DNA of 64,000 nucleotides, taken from assembly GCF_003719295.1 (NCBI RefSeq), contig NZ_RFLW01000003.1, positions 372,001-436,000 of the forward strand, read 5' to 3'. Shown one piece after another: positions 18,157-29,775 of the stretch. The stretch comes from Haliea alexandrii (GTDB taxonomy: Bacteria > Pseudomonadota > Gammaproteobacteria > Pseudomonadales > Halieaceae). Position 1 is the first letter of the stretch, and every line of letters starts with the position of its first letter. The translations under genes and the position numbers were made by a program. The notes below the pieces were generated by a model. It saw only the letters and a program-made list of their open reading frames with translations. It made no database searches and had not been told where the DNA came from.

Positions 18157-19826
18157 CACTTCCACGCATTCCAGCCCAGTATCTGCAGGTCGATTTTCTC
18201 AACGCCCTGTTTGAAGCGATGCCAGATTTGTACTTCCTGTTGACGCTGGACGGCGTCATTGATGATTTCCGCGGCCGCCAACTGGACCAGCTGTTCGTGC
18301 CGCCAGAAGCGTTTCTCGGTCGTCATGTCGCCGAGGTGCTGCCAGAGGAGCTAGCCGCGCAGTTCGTGCAGGCACTGGCGGAGGCCGGGCACTCGAATGA
18401 AGTTATCTCCTTTGAGTACCAGCTGACCGTACGCGGTGCCAAGGCGTGGTTCGAGGCGCGCATCACTGCCCTGCATGACCACCAACAGGCGGTATGCGTG
18501 GTACGCAATTTCACCGAGCTGCACGAGGCCCGGCAGCAGTTGGAATCCATGGCGCACTACGATGCGCTGACCGGGCTCGCGAATCGCGCACTGCTTGACA
18601 AACTGCTGGAGCAAAGCGTGCGTTCCGCCCGACGCAACAACCAGCGCATGGGCGTGATGTTCATCGACCTGGACCGTTTCAAGGATGTTAACGACACCCT
18701 GGGGCACGCTGCAGGCGACCGGCTCCTGAAGCTGGCATCGGAGCGCTTGCAGGGCACACTGCGCGAGAGTGACACTCTGGCACGGGTCGGGGGCGATGAG
18801 TTTGTGGTGGTACTGGACGATCTGGAAAGCATCGACAGCGCCTCCGGCGTAGCGCGTAAACTGATGGATGACCTGTGTGCTCCATTCGATCTGGCGGGCA
18901 CCGAGGTCGTTATCAGCTGCAGTATCGGCATCAGTATTTTCCCGGACGATGCAGAAAACGCGTCGCACCTGCTTAGCTATGCAGATACGGCCATGTACCG
19001 CGCCAAGCAACAGGGCCGCAACGACTGGCGCTTCTATACGGCGGACATGACCCGTGCCGCTGTGGAGCACCTCGCCCTGGTGGAAGCCCTGCGCACAGCC
19101 CTGGACGAAAACAGCCTGACCCAGCTCTACCAACCGCAATACGATTGCAACACTGGCCTGCCGGTGGGTGTGGAAGCGCTGGCCCGCTGGACGCGCCCAG
19201 AGGGTGACACCCTCGGACCCAGGCGCTTCATTACGCTGGCGGAGCAGGCGGGGCTGGCGCGGCGCCTTGATCGCTGGTCACTGGAGGCGGCCTGCAAGCA
19301 ACTGCGCAGCTGGCTGCAGGAAGAGCATGATCCCGGCCGCGTCAGCGTCAACCTGAGCATTCACTCGCTCACCGACGACACACTGCCAGAAGCCATGGAA
19401 GCCGTTCTGCGTAACTACGCGATCCCGCCACACCACCTGCAGGTCGAAGTCAAGGAACTGGCCCTGTTGAGCGAGCGCCCCGCCGCAAGGGACTGCCTGC
19501 AGGCCCTGATCCGCCTGGGTATCGACATCGCAGTGGATGACTTCGGCTCAGGCTACGCTGCTCTGGAGTACCTGCGCGCACTGCCGGTCACCACGCTCAA
19601 GATTGATGCCGCCTTTATGCACGGTGTACCGGCAGACGAGGAGCAGACAATTATCGCCAATACGGTCATGGCCATGGGACGCGCACTGGGCATGAGCGTA
19701 GTTGCCAAAGGGATAGAAAGCGCGGAACAGGCTGACTTCATTCGCCATCAACACGGTGTACAGGGCCAAGGCTACTATTTCAGCCGTCCATTGAACCCCG
19801 AGCAAGTGGGTGCACTGCTGGACTAG
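18153..19826 (+). CDS. PAS-GGDEF-EAL protein (cyclic-di-GMP turnover)
   Basis: 557 residues from GTG 18153; the open frame extends to an ATG at 18042, but that codon lies upstream of the likely promoter and lacks a ribosome site. A PAS-like sensor (FLNALFEAMPDLYFLLTLDG) is followed by a GGDEF domain with intact RVGGDEF and by an EAL domain with GVEALARW, DDFGSGY and TLKID. In the EAL domain the usual AEGVE reads AKGIE, so phosphodiesterase activity is uncertain. No membrane segment is seen, so it is probably cytosolic. It makes and/or degrades c-di-GMP. Its 3' end overlaps the convergent sortase gene by 47 bases. Confidence 0.9.
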   Translation: MTLPRIPAQYLQVDFLNALFEAMPDLYFLLTLDGVIDDFRGRQLDQLFVPPEAFLGRHVAEVLPEELAAQFVQALAEAGHSNEVISFEYQLTVRGAKAWFEARITALHDHQQAVCVVRNFTELHEARQQLESMAHYDALTGLANRALLDKLLEQSVRSARRNNQRMGVMFIDLDRFKDVNDTLGHAAGDRLLKLASERLQGTLRESDTLARVGGDEFVVVLDDLESIDSASGVARKLMDDLCAPFDLAGTEVVISCSIGISIFPDDAENASHLLSYADTAMYRAKQQGRNDWRFYTADMTRAAVEHLALVEALRTALDENSLTQLYQPQYDCNTGLPVGVEALARWTRPEGDTLGPRRFITLAEQAGLARRLDRWSLEAACKQLRSWLQEEHDPGRVSVNLSIHSLTDDTLPEAMEAVLRNYAIPPHHLQVEVKELALLSERPAARDCLQALIRLGIDIAVDDFGSGYAALEYLRALPVTTLKIDAAFMHGVPADEEQTIIANTVMAMGRALGMSVVAKGIESAEQADFIRHQHGVQGQGYYFSRPLNPEQVGALLD

Positions 19827-20397
19827 GTATGGCCTCAACCACGTACCGCAACGGCCCGTTGGGCCGCCAGTCATCGAATGGGTAACACGTCACCAGAAGC
19901 AGCCCGGCAGGCCCCGCTGAGGGCGGCTGCAGCGTTTCTACGCGGCTATCTACCACGCGCACCGAAGCGACCTGAAACGTGCGAACCGACCCCGCCATAT
20001 CTTCCAGCCAGAGCGCCATGCCAGGCTGCACCGACTGCAGGAACTGGAAGTGGGTATCGCGATGCCCCGCGATCACGGACCAACGCCCCGCAGCACCGTC
20101 AAACACCTCATGCAGACCCGGCCCGAAAGCCAGTGCCTGCCCCGATGTACCTGCCAGCACGCGATAGTCCGCTGCCAGCGCGGGCAGCTGCAAGCGCGCC
20201 ACCGGCCATGTATCCGCCCAGGGCCAGGGTTTTTGCGCCTCGCCTTCCCGCTGGGCGGAATCCCAGGCACGTACCAAGAGATACTGTGCCAGCGCGGCTT
20301 TGGTGTGTATCCACGCCGCACCCCAGAGCTGCCAGCCGGCCAGCAGCAGGAGCAGTACGAGCGCCGGACGGCGCAGGGCATTAACGGCCGGCATCAT
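19780..20397 (-). CDS. Class GN sortase (marine proteobacterial type)
   Basis: 205 residues. One N-terminal transmembrane helix (ALVLLLLLAGWQLWG) is followed by the sortase beta-barrel. The catalytic triad is readable: His112 in AGHRDTHF, Cys171 in LLVTCYPF and Arg184 in PLRYVV. Class GN sortases of Gram-negative bacteria usually serve one dedicated substrate encoded next door, here the VIT/vWA protein whose stop overlaps this start by 17 bases. The enzyme should cleave the target's C-terminal signal in the periplasm. The acceptor for the released acyl group is not known for this class. Confidence 0.93.
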   Translation of the reverse strand: MMPAVNALRRPALVLLLLLAGWQLWGAAWIHTKAALAQYLLVRAWDSAQREGEAQKPWPWADTWPVARLQLPALAADYRVLAGTSGQALAFGPGLHEVFDGAAGRWSVIAGHRDTHFQFLQSVQPGMALWLEDMAGSVRTFQVASVRVVDSRVETLQPPSAGPAGLLLVTCYPFDDWRPNGPLRYVVEAIPSPAVHPLARGSMDG

Positions 20398-22525
20398 CGG
20401 GCACGTGGTCCAGCTCGGGGCCGCGCATCACCCAGAACAGCAGCGCGACAAAGAGCAACAGGCAGGCGAAGAAGAGCTTGGAACTTGCGGTAGTGGCGGT
20501 TTGCGGGTAGGCGAAACCCTGCGAGGACTGGCCGCTGGGTCGGGTATTGCGCACCGCATCAGGCTTCAGGGGCACGTCCGTCGGCCGCGAAACCTGCTCC
20601 TCGACGGCGACGAAACTCGTATAGGGACTCAGTAACTGGTGCTGCAGCGCAACTGCCAGCACATTGGCTCGAATCACCGCTTCCCGCGCCCCTGTATAGC
20701 GTTCATCAAGCAGCGCCTGGATACGCGCGCGCGCCCAGAGGCTGCCAACTCCGCGCGCCGGCTGCTGGGCACTGCCGCCGAGCTCAAGCTCCTGCCGCCA
20801 TGGCTGGCCGTTGAGCCTGCCCGACACCCGAATAAGGCCTGCCTGCGGCGGGGTATTGAAGTGCACTGAGCGTATCAGGGGTGCGCCTGCGTACAAGTCA
20901 GGCACGGGGCCACCGGCCTCCGCCACCGCCTGTGGCCAGTCCACACGTATATCGGTCAACAAGGGGGCTGCAAGGTAGTCAACCAGTGCATCCATCTGCG
21001 TGCTGACCTCACTCGACTCACCCACGTGAAGATGCCGACCGCGCCCGAGTGCGGCGGCCTCGCGCAGGAACCAGCTGTTGGGGGCGGAGCCAATACCCAC
21101 CGTAAAGAGGCGGGAGGCCCCGACCCGCGCTGCAATCATATCGATGATGGCCTGCTCGTTGCCCACGGCGCCATCGGTCAGGAAAACGACCTGGCGCAAC
21201 CGCTCGTGCGTGGCGGCAAGACCCTGCTGTAGCGCATGCTGCAGCGGCGGCAGCATTTCCGTTCCGCCACCGGCCTCCAGTTTGCTGACGAAGCGTCGCG
21301 CCTGTTGCAATGCATCGGGTAGCGCCTGACGCGAGTTCGCAAACAGTGACCGGTACTCGTGGTCGAAAGCGATGATATTGAAATGGTCTGCAGGGCGCAG
21401 GCTATCGAGCGCCGCGGCAAGGCTGTGGCGCGCCTGCTGCAATGGCACACCGCCCATCGAACCGGACGTGTCAATCACAAACACCAGTTCGCGAGGTATC
21501 GCCGTAGCCGCCTGGGTCAGGGCGGGTGGTACAACCATCAACATCCCGTAATGCTCATCGTCAACCGCTTCGGTAAACAACGCCGCGCGGGGCTCACTGC
21601 CGGTGGCCGGCGTCCAGCGCAGCACGAAGTCGCGATCCATTTCCGCCGGCCCGCGGGCCAGTTGCAAGGCATAGCGACTGCCTTCCCGGGACAGGCGCAT
21701 GGCATGGCTGGGCGTATCCACCTGTGCCAGGGGCAAACCCGCGTCCAGTTCAACGGCAATTTCCACGGGGTTCAGCGGCAGGGCATCGGAGCCCGCCTGC
21801 GGGTGTTGCCACGCGGCTATCATAGGGGCATCGGGCACCTGGTCCGTCGCCGCATGCCAAGCCAGATAACCCGCCTGCGCTGCGCCATTTTCTGCGCGCG
21901 GCAGTGAAATACCGGGAATATAGCGAGGGGTCAACGTCATGGGCAGGCGCAGGCTGAAGCGGCCCCGGGCGAACTCGACCGGCTGCACAAACTCGAGCTC
22001 AACGCTGACCGTTTCCCCGGGCGCCACATTGGCAATGCGGTTCTGGAACAGGTTGGGGCGCTGCTGCGACACCAGAGAGGCCTTGCGCCCACTGCTGGCC
22101 GCCTGCTGGTAAATGGCCTGCGCCTCCTGCCGTTCGCGCACCTTGCCCACAATGCGCCGCCCTCCGGCGTGCATTTCCATGTGCCGCACCGCAGCGTCCC
22201 CCGGCAGAGGAAACGCGTAGACGCCCTCCACCCAGTCCCCACTGGTATTCTCGAAGGTCTGCTGCAACCGCACCACGGCGACCATGCCCGCTATTTGCAC
22301 AGCAAAGCGACTGTGCTGCAGCAGGGCCGGCTCGGGAGGTAACCCGGGACGCTGTAGCAGAAGCTGACCGGACCCGGGCTCGATACCCACCTCCGCACGT
22401 GCAATGCTCGCATTGAGTAGCAAGCCACAAAGAAACAACGCCACCAACCGGGGCAAAAGCACAAAGCAAAGCCGCAGCAGCGCGCGCGCCGCCAAAAATT
22501 GGTGCACTGGCTGTATGGTCATCAT
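20381..22525 (-). CDS. Marine proteobacterial sortase target protein (VIT and von Willebrand A domains)
   Basis: About 714 residues. The start at 22525 is chosen because GGAG lies eight bases upstream; the open frame runs on to 22741 without support. A long signal peptide (core LVALFLCGLLLNASIARA) is followed by a VIT domain (VYAFPLPGDAAV, QRPNLFQNRIANV) and a vWA domain with the MIDAS motif DTSGS. The C-terminus has a tripartite sorting signal: YPQTAT, a hydrophobic helix (FFACLLLFVALLFWV) and a short charged tail. The motif reads YPQTA rather than LPxTG. It is the presumed single substrate of the adjacent sortase, with a probable adhesive or inter-alpha-trypsin-inhibitor-like surface role. 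Confidence 0.92.
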   Translation of the reverse strand: MMTIQPVHQFLAARALLRLCFVLLPRLVALFLCGLLLNASIARAEVGIEPGSGQLLLQRPGLPPEPALLQHSRFAVQIAGMVAVVRLQQTFENTSGDWVEGVYAFPLPGDAAVRHMEMHAGGRRIVGKVRERQEAQAIYQQAASSGRKASLVSQQRPNLFQNRIANVAPGETVSVELEFVQPVEFARGRFSLRLPMTLTPRYIPGISLPRAENGAAQAGYLAWHAATDQVPDAPMIAAWQHPQAGSDALPLNPVEIAVELDAGLPLAQVDTPSHAMRLSREGSRYALQLARGPAEMDRDFVLRWTPATGSEPRAALFTEAVDDEHYGMLMVVPPALTQAATAIPRELVFVIDTSGSMGGVPLQQARHSLAAALDSLRPADHFNIIAFDHEYRSLFANSRQALPDALQQARRFVSKLEAGGGTEMLPPLQHALQQGLAATHERLRQVVFLTDGAVGNEQAIIDMIAARVGASRLFTVGIGSAPNSWFLREAAALGRGRHLHVGESSEVSTQMDALVDYLAAPLLTDIRVDWPQAVAEAGGPVPDLYAGAPLIRSVHFNTPPQAGLIRVSGRLNGQPWRQELELGGSAQQPARGVGSLWARARIQALLDERYTGAREAVIRANVLAVALQHQLLSPYTSFVAVEEQVSRPTDVPLKPDAVRNTRPSGQSSQGFAYPQTATTASSKLFFACLLLFVALLFWVMRGPELDHVPDDAGR

Positions 22526-22691
22526 CAACATCTCTCCCTGAGTTTGGACACCTCTATTGAAGCGCCGGGAGCTGTCCATCCCGTGGCAGACCTGTGGCGG
22601 ACTGATGTGCAAATGTGACCAATTGTGGCAACGCTTGAGCAACCGCCCTGATTCTGGAACCATGGCAGCCTTTCCCGCCGGGTAAACCCGT
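22526..22691. promoter_or_regulatory. Divergent promoter region of the sortase system
   Basis: 166 bases separate the divergent sortase-target operon (minus) and the response regulator/kinase operon (plus). No other gene fits here. This is the natural place for the dedicated response regulator to bind and control its target operon. I see no strong sigma-70 consensus on either strand and no obvious direct repeats, so the operator is not pinpointed. Confidence 0.4.
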
Positions 22692-23384
22692 ATGCGACAC
22701 CACATCGCTATTGTCGAAGACGAAGCTGCCCTGGCGGCCAACTATCGCGATGCACTACAGCGGCAGGGTTTCCGGGTGTCGCTGTTTGGCGATCGCCCGA
22801 CCGCCAGCGCGGAGTTTCGTCGCCAACTACCGGACCTCGCCATCATTGATGTCGGCCTGGGTGACGACATCGAAGGCGGTTTTGAACTCTGCCGCGAGTT
22901 GCGCAGCCTGTGCCCGGTGGTACCTATCGTCTTCCTCACCGCCCGCGACAGTGAACTCGATGTGATTTCCGGGCTGCGCCTGGGGGCCGACGACTACCTG
23001 ACCAAGAACATCAGCCAGGCGCATCTGCTGGCGCGCATTGTGGCCCTGTTTCGCCGCGTACAGGCCCTGCGGACACCCGAGCTACGGGAGCATGTCCTGG
23101 AGCAGGGCTTTTTGAGCCTGAATCTGGAGCGCATGACGGCGCAATGGCAAGGCGTGCCGGTGCCGCTCACCGTCACGGAATTCTGGATGGTACACACGCT
23201 GGCAAGACACCGCGGCCACGTGAAAAACCGCCAGCAGCTGATGGACAGCGCCAACGTCGTACTGGACGACAACACCATCACCTCTCACATCAAACGCATC
23301 CGGCGCAAGTTTACCGCCCTGGACCCCGCGTTCGACTGCATTGAAACGGCCTATGGCATGGGCTATCGCTGGCTGGGTCACTAG
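22692..23384 (+). CDS. pdsR: Dedicated sortase system response regulator (OmpR-like)
   Basis: 230 residues. The receiver domain (about 1-125) has the acidic pair in IVEDEAAL, the phospho-acceptor Asp in AIIDVGLG, the Thr in FLTARD and the Lys in DYLTKN. A C-terminal winged helix (about 135-230, LTVTEFWMVHTLARH, TITSHIKRIRRKF, ETAYGMGYRW) binds DNA. It is divergent from the sortase target and followed by its kinase after three bases, the layout of the proteobacterial dedicated sortase system. The symbol follows that system's usual naming. Confidence 0.92.
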   Translation: MRHHIAIVEDEAALAANYRDALQRQGFRVSLFGDRPTASAEFRRQLPDLAIIDVGLGDDIEGGFELCRELRSLCPVVPIVFLTARDSELDVISGLRLGADDYLTKNISQAHLLARIVALFRRVQALRTPELREHVLEQGFLSLNLERMTAQWQGVPVPLTVTEFWMVHTLARHRGHVKNRQQLMDSANVVLDDNTITSHIKRIRRKFTALDPAFDCIETAYGMGYRWLGH

Positions 23385-23387
23385 CGC

Positions 23388-25452
23388 GTGAGCCTGCGCC
23401 GCCAGCTTATTCTGGTCAGCCTGCTGCTGCTGACACTGCCCTGGGCCGGGTGCCAATTCCTGCGCGAAATGGAAACGGCACTGCGCCAGGGCCAGGCGCA
23501 GGCAGTCGCCGCCACCGCGGCCGCCGTCGCCGCCAGCCTTGCCGAACGCCCCGATGCGCTCTACCCCAATCGCGATCGCCTGCGCAGCCCCGACGACGCC
23601 AGCGGCTCGCTGTATGCGCCGCTGCTGGAAAGCCCGCCGTTACTGGACGGCTATGAAGACGGCTGGAGCGAACCTGTGCAGCAGACCTACAGCGGCCTGG
23701 AAACGCGCATCCCGAGCCTGGGCTACCGCGCCGGTGTGTACGCCGACACGCTCTACCTGATGCTGCAGATAACGGATCGTTCGGTCACCTACCATGACCC
23801 GGGGTTGAGCCCCGAACCAAACGGGGATCGGCTCATCCTGCGCACCTGGCTGGACGGCAAACGCCAGGACTATGTGATTGCGACGCCTGCTCCCGGCAGT
23901 GTGCGCGCCCAATACGCTAGCCCGCGCCACCCCGCAGTCGACGCCGGACAGATCCGCGGCTTCTGGCAGGATACCCGCGCAGGCTACGCCGTTGAGCTTG
24001 CGCTGCCGCTGGCGATAACCGGCCAGCGCCTCGGGGTGTACGCCGTGGATGTCGACGGGCACCGCAGCAGTGGCTGGCGCACGGCGGGCAATACCGGCCC
24101 TCTGCAGCCGGTGGCGCCGCCCTGGCTGATCTATCCACCGGGGGCGCTGCAGGCAGACCTGGCGCGGTTTGCACAGGCCGGCCAGCACCTGCGCGTGACA
24201 GACCGCCACGCCCGCCTGCTGGCGGAAGCCCGCGAACCGAAAGCGCCTGGCGTGGGCGGCAGCGATGACACCTTCTGGCTGGTGCAGGCGTTGTATCGAC
24301 GCGCGCTCGCCGAGGAAGCACTGGAACCCAGAGAAGCACCGGCGAGTACAGGTTATCTGCGAGCACCGGAGGTCGCCGCAGCCCTCGAGGGCCGCGCCAC
24401 CCAGCACTGGTACGGCACCGACAGTCCGGGGCGACGCCTGCTGGCAGGCGCCGCACCCATACGCAGTGGAGACCAGGTGATAGGTGCAGTCATCGTAGAG
24501 CAGAGTAGCGATCAATACCTGTCTCTCACAGACCGCGCTTTCAGCCGTTTGCTTGGCTACAGCGCGCTGGCTTTGGCGGTAGCCGCGCTGGGCTTGCTCC
24601 TGTTCGCCAGCATGCTCTCCTGGCGTATCCGCCGCCTGAGCCGGGCCGCCCGCAGCGTACTGGGGAGCCAGGGCATGGAGCTTGCGCACTTCCCCCGCAG
24701 CCGCGCGCGTGACGAAATAGGCGACCTGTCACGAAGTTACGCTCATCTGCTGGCAGAACTGCATGAATACAATGAGTACCTGCGCACGCTGAGCCGCAAG
24801 CTGTCACACGAACTGCGCACACCGATCGCGGTCATCCAGTCATCACTGGACAACCTGGGCACAGCGGATCAGGCGGACGCCCGCGCTACCTACGTCCAGC
24901 GGGCACACCAGGGACTGTCCCGACTCAGCGGTATTCTTGACGCGATGACCGAAGCAACGCGGCTGGAAGAGAGCATCCGCCAGCGCGAGCTCACCCGGCT
25001 GGACCTCGTTCCCCTGCTCGAATCACTCTGTGCCGCATACCGCGGCGCGTACCCGCAGCATGCGTTCATTCTGCAAGCGCCCGAAGACGACGCCTGGGTG
25101 CACGGCGCAGCCGATCTGCTGGTACAGGCGCTGGACAAGCTGGTGGACAACGCCGCCTCTTTTGCGCCGGCTGGCAGTGCGATCACCTTACGGCTGCTGC
25201 CACACGACGGTTATTGGGCAATCAGTGTCAGCAACCCCGGTCCCGCGCTGCCTGCAGACATGCGCGGCCGACTGTTTGAGGCCATGGTGTCACTGCGCGA
25301 ACCGCGCAAGGCCGACACCGTGCACCTGGGGCTGGGACTTTATGTGGTTCGCCTGGTGGCTGAATACCATCACGGCAGCGCCCATGCCGCAACGCGGGAC
25401 GAGGGCAACGGAGCTGTATTCACACTGCTGCTGCCCAGGGATCGCAGCGCCG

Positions 25453-25460
<8 letters not shown>
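23388..25460 (+). CDS. pdsS: Dedicated sortase system histidine kinase
   Basis: 690 residues, GTG start. An N-terminal membrane helix ([15 protein letters not shown]) is followed by a large periplasmic region (about 30-390). Its middle ([41 protein letters not shown]) has the strand pattern of a CBM9/DOMON-like beta-sandwich. Then come a second membrane helix ([14 protein letters not shown]), a HAMP-like linker, the DHp helix with phospho-acceptor His in [12 protein letters not shown], and an ATPase domain with [10 protein letters not shown] and [10 protein letters not shown]. It probably senses a sugar or envelope ligand and phosphorylates PdsR. It overlaps the convergent uvrB by eight bases. 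Confidence 0.92.
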
Positions 25461-27471
<2,011 letters not shown>

Positions 27472-27592
27472 AAGCAGTCGGCCCGGAGAGTTGGAAACCG
27501 ACCATTATGGTCCACTAGGGGCAGAATTGCAGCCGGGTGGCGACTGCGTGGGATATGCGCCAAACGCATTGCGAAAAATCCCCGACAAGCTG

Positions 27593-27621
27593 TTGACCTG
27601 CCTGTGGCGCATCATTATTAT
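27593..27621 (+). promoter_or_regulatory. Promoter of tRNA-Asn
   Basis: TTGACC (27593-27598), a 17-base spacer and TATTAT (27616-27621) place the start about 16 bases before the tRNA. This is one of the clearest sigma-70 promoters in the window and may also drive genes beyond the tRNA by read-through. Confidence 0.75.
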
Positions 27622-27643
27622 ACGCGGCCTCGGTTGACACCAT

Positions 27644-27719
27644 TCCGCCTTAGCTCAGTTGGTAGAGCAATTGACTGTTAATCAATGGGTCGCTGGTTCG
27701 AGCCCAGCAGGCGGAGCCA
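27644..27719 (+). tRNA. tRNA-Asn (anticodon GTT)
   Basis: 76 bases with encoded CCA. The acceptor TCCGCCT pairs with AGGCGGA; the D-arm GCTCAGTTGGTAGAGC, anticodon stem TTGA with loop CTGTTAA (GTT) and T-loop GGTTCGAGCC are canonical. tRNA-Asn genes are common integration sites, and an accessory segment begins directly after this one. Confidence 0.96.
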
Positions 27720-27727
27720 TATTCTGA

Positions 27728-28582
<855 letters not shown>

Positions 28583-28629
28583 CCCAACCACGCCCCAAGA
28601 TCATCCCATTACACGAGATTAAGGACACT

Positions 28630-29184
28630 ATGCTTACAGCCAGCAAACTTGAAAAAATCATGGAACTCGAAGCCAGCCTCCGCGCCGAGTACCAGCAACA
28701 GCTCGACACCAAGGCCGCCGAGATCGACCGCCTCAGCGCCCGGGAGTCAGAACTCCAGGCCGCCGTCGACAAGCAGCTGGAAACCATCACCGAGCTGACC
28801 GGCAAGGCCACTGACAGCCAGAAGGCCGAGCAACGCGCCCGTGAACTGCACAATCGCAGCGAACGACTGGTAGCGGAAATCGCCGAACTGAAGCAACGGA
28901 TCAAGATCCTGCAGAAGGATCTGGCGGCGGTGCGCGAAGAGAACAAGGCGCTGACCCAGTTCGACCCTGTACGCATGAAGAAGAATCTCGACGCCAGCAA
29001 GAAGAAGCTGGTAGAGAAAACCGCTGCGGCTGATACCTTGCAGAAGACGCTCGGCGAGACGAAGAAAGAGAACGCGGAATTGAAGCGCAAAGTGGCCGAA
29101 CTGGAAGCGAAAATCGCCGATGCCGAAGCTGGAGCCACCGAAGCGCCTGCAAGCGAGGCGAAGGAAGAGTCAGCGGCGGCTTGA
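28630..29184 (+). CDS. Coiled-coil hypothetical protein
   Basis: 184 residues, almost entirely predicted coiled coil: heptad-like Leu/Glu/Lys repeats from residue 5 (SKLEKIMELEASLRAEYQQ) to about 165, then a low-complexity Ala/Glu tail (EAPASEAKEESAAA). AAGGA precedes the ATG. No signal peptide, membrane helix or catalytic motif. It lies 47 bases after the ubiquitin-domain gene on the same strand, so co-transcription is possible. Such proteins are often scaffolds or nucleoid-associated; I cannot assign a function. Confidence 0.75.
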   Translation: MLTASKLEKIMELEASLRAEYQQQLDTKAAEIDRLSARESELQAAVDKQLETITELTGKATDSQKAEQRARELHNRSERLVAEIAELKQRIKILQKDLAAVREENKALTQFDPVRMKKNLDASKKKLVEKTAAADTLQKTLGETKKENAELKRKVAELEAKIADAEAGATEAPASEAKEESAAA

Positions 29185-29188
29185 TCAG

Positions 29189-29216
29189 TACGCCGGCTCA
29201 GGCCTGATCCGGCGTA
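29189..29216. repeat. Perfect 8-bp inverted repeat after the coiled-coil gene
   Basis: TACGCCGG and CCGGCGTA flank a 12-base centre that is itself nearly self-complementary (TCAGGCCTGA). It starts five bases past the stop codon. There is no T-run, so it may stabilise a transcript end or assist a factor-dependent terminator. Confidence 0.45.
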
Positions 29217-29290
29217 TAACTGTCAGAGCAGGTGGCGACTTTTAGAGCAAGCAGCCACCGACTTCGCCCATTCCCCCATAAGAGCGCAAT

Positions 29291-29512
29291 ATGAATAGAT
29301 TAGAGAAGCTCAAAAACGACGTATACAGCTTCGAAGAGCTCGATACTCTGGAGAAGAACGCAATCAAATTGCGCGATCAGGAAACGTTGAGCCTGATTAT
29401 TCGCAGCCGCGCTTCCAAGACGGCCAAGGGCGAGAAGCCGAAAAGTACCGTTGATGCCGATGGTATACCCCTGACCAAAAGGGCTCGCCGTGATGAAAAA
29501 AACAAGCGTTAG
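29291..29512 (+). CDS. Small basic hypothetical protein
   Basis: 73 residues, Lys/Arg-rich, with a helical first half (MNRLEKLKNDVYSFEELDTL) and a basic tail (TKRARRDEKNKR). AAGAG precedes the ATG at a normal distance. No Cys pairs, signal peptide or recognisable fold. The basic tail could bind nucleic acid. It lies between the coiled-coil gene and the methyltransferase gene, all on the plus strand. The following 263 bases hold only a GAACCG/CGGTTC hairpin (29565-29580). Confidence 0.65.
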   Translation: MNRLEKLKNDVYSFEELDTLEKNAIKLRDQETLSLIIRSRASKTAKGEKPKSTVDADGIPLTKRARRDEKNKR

Positions 29513-29775
29513 TTATTCGCTGGCGCGGATCTTCGACTGTTTTTCAGGCACCCGCCACACCCTGGAACCGCTCTCGGTTCAGACAACCATCTCTACGCCT
29601 GCCAGTAACCAACACTAATTGGTCCGTGCGGGTACCTCCAGCGGAATTCCAGCCCTAACGAGATTCTCGCGGCGCTCTGCACGCGTGTTCACATCCCTCC
29701 TGCGGCAGAGGACAGGTTACCGCTGCATCCGGTATGCTCCTTTCTGAAAAACGACGTGATTCAGGAGCAAACAGA

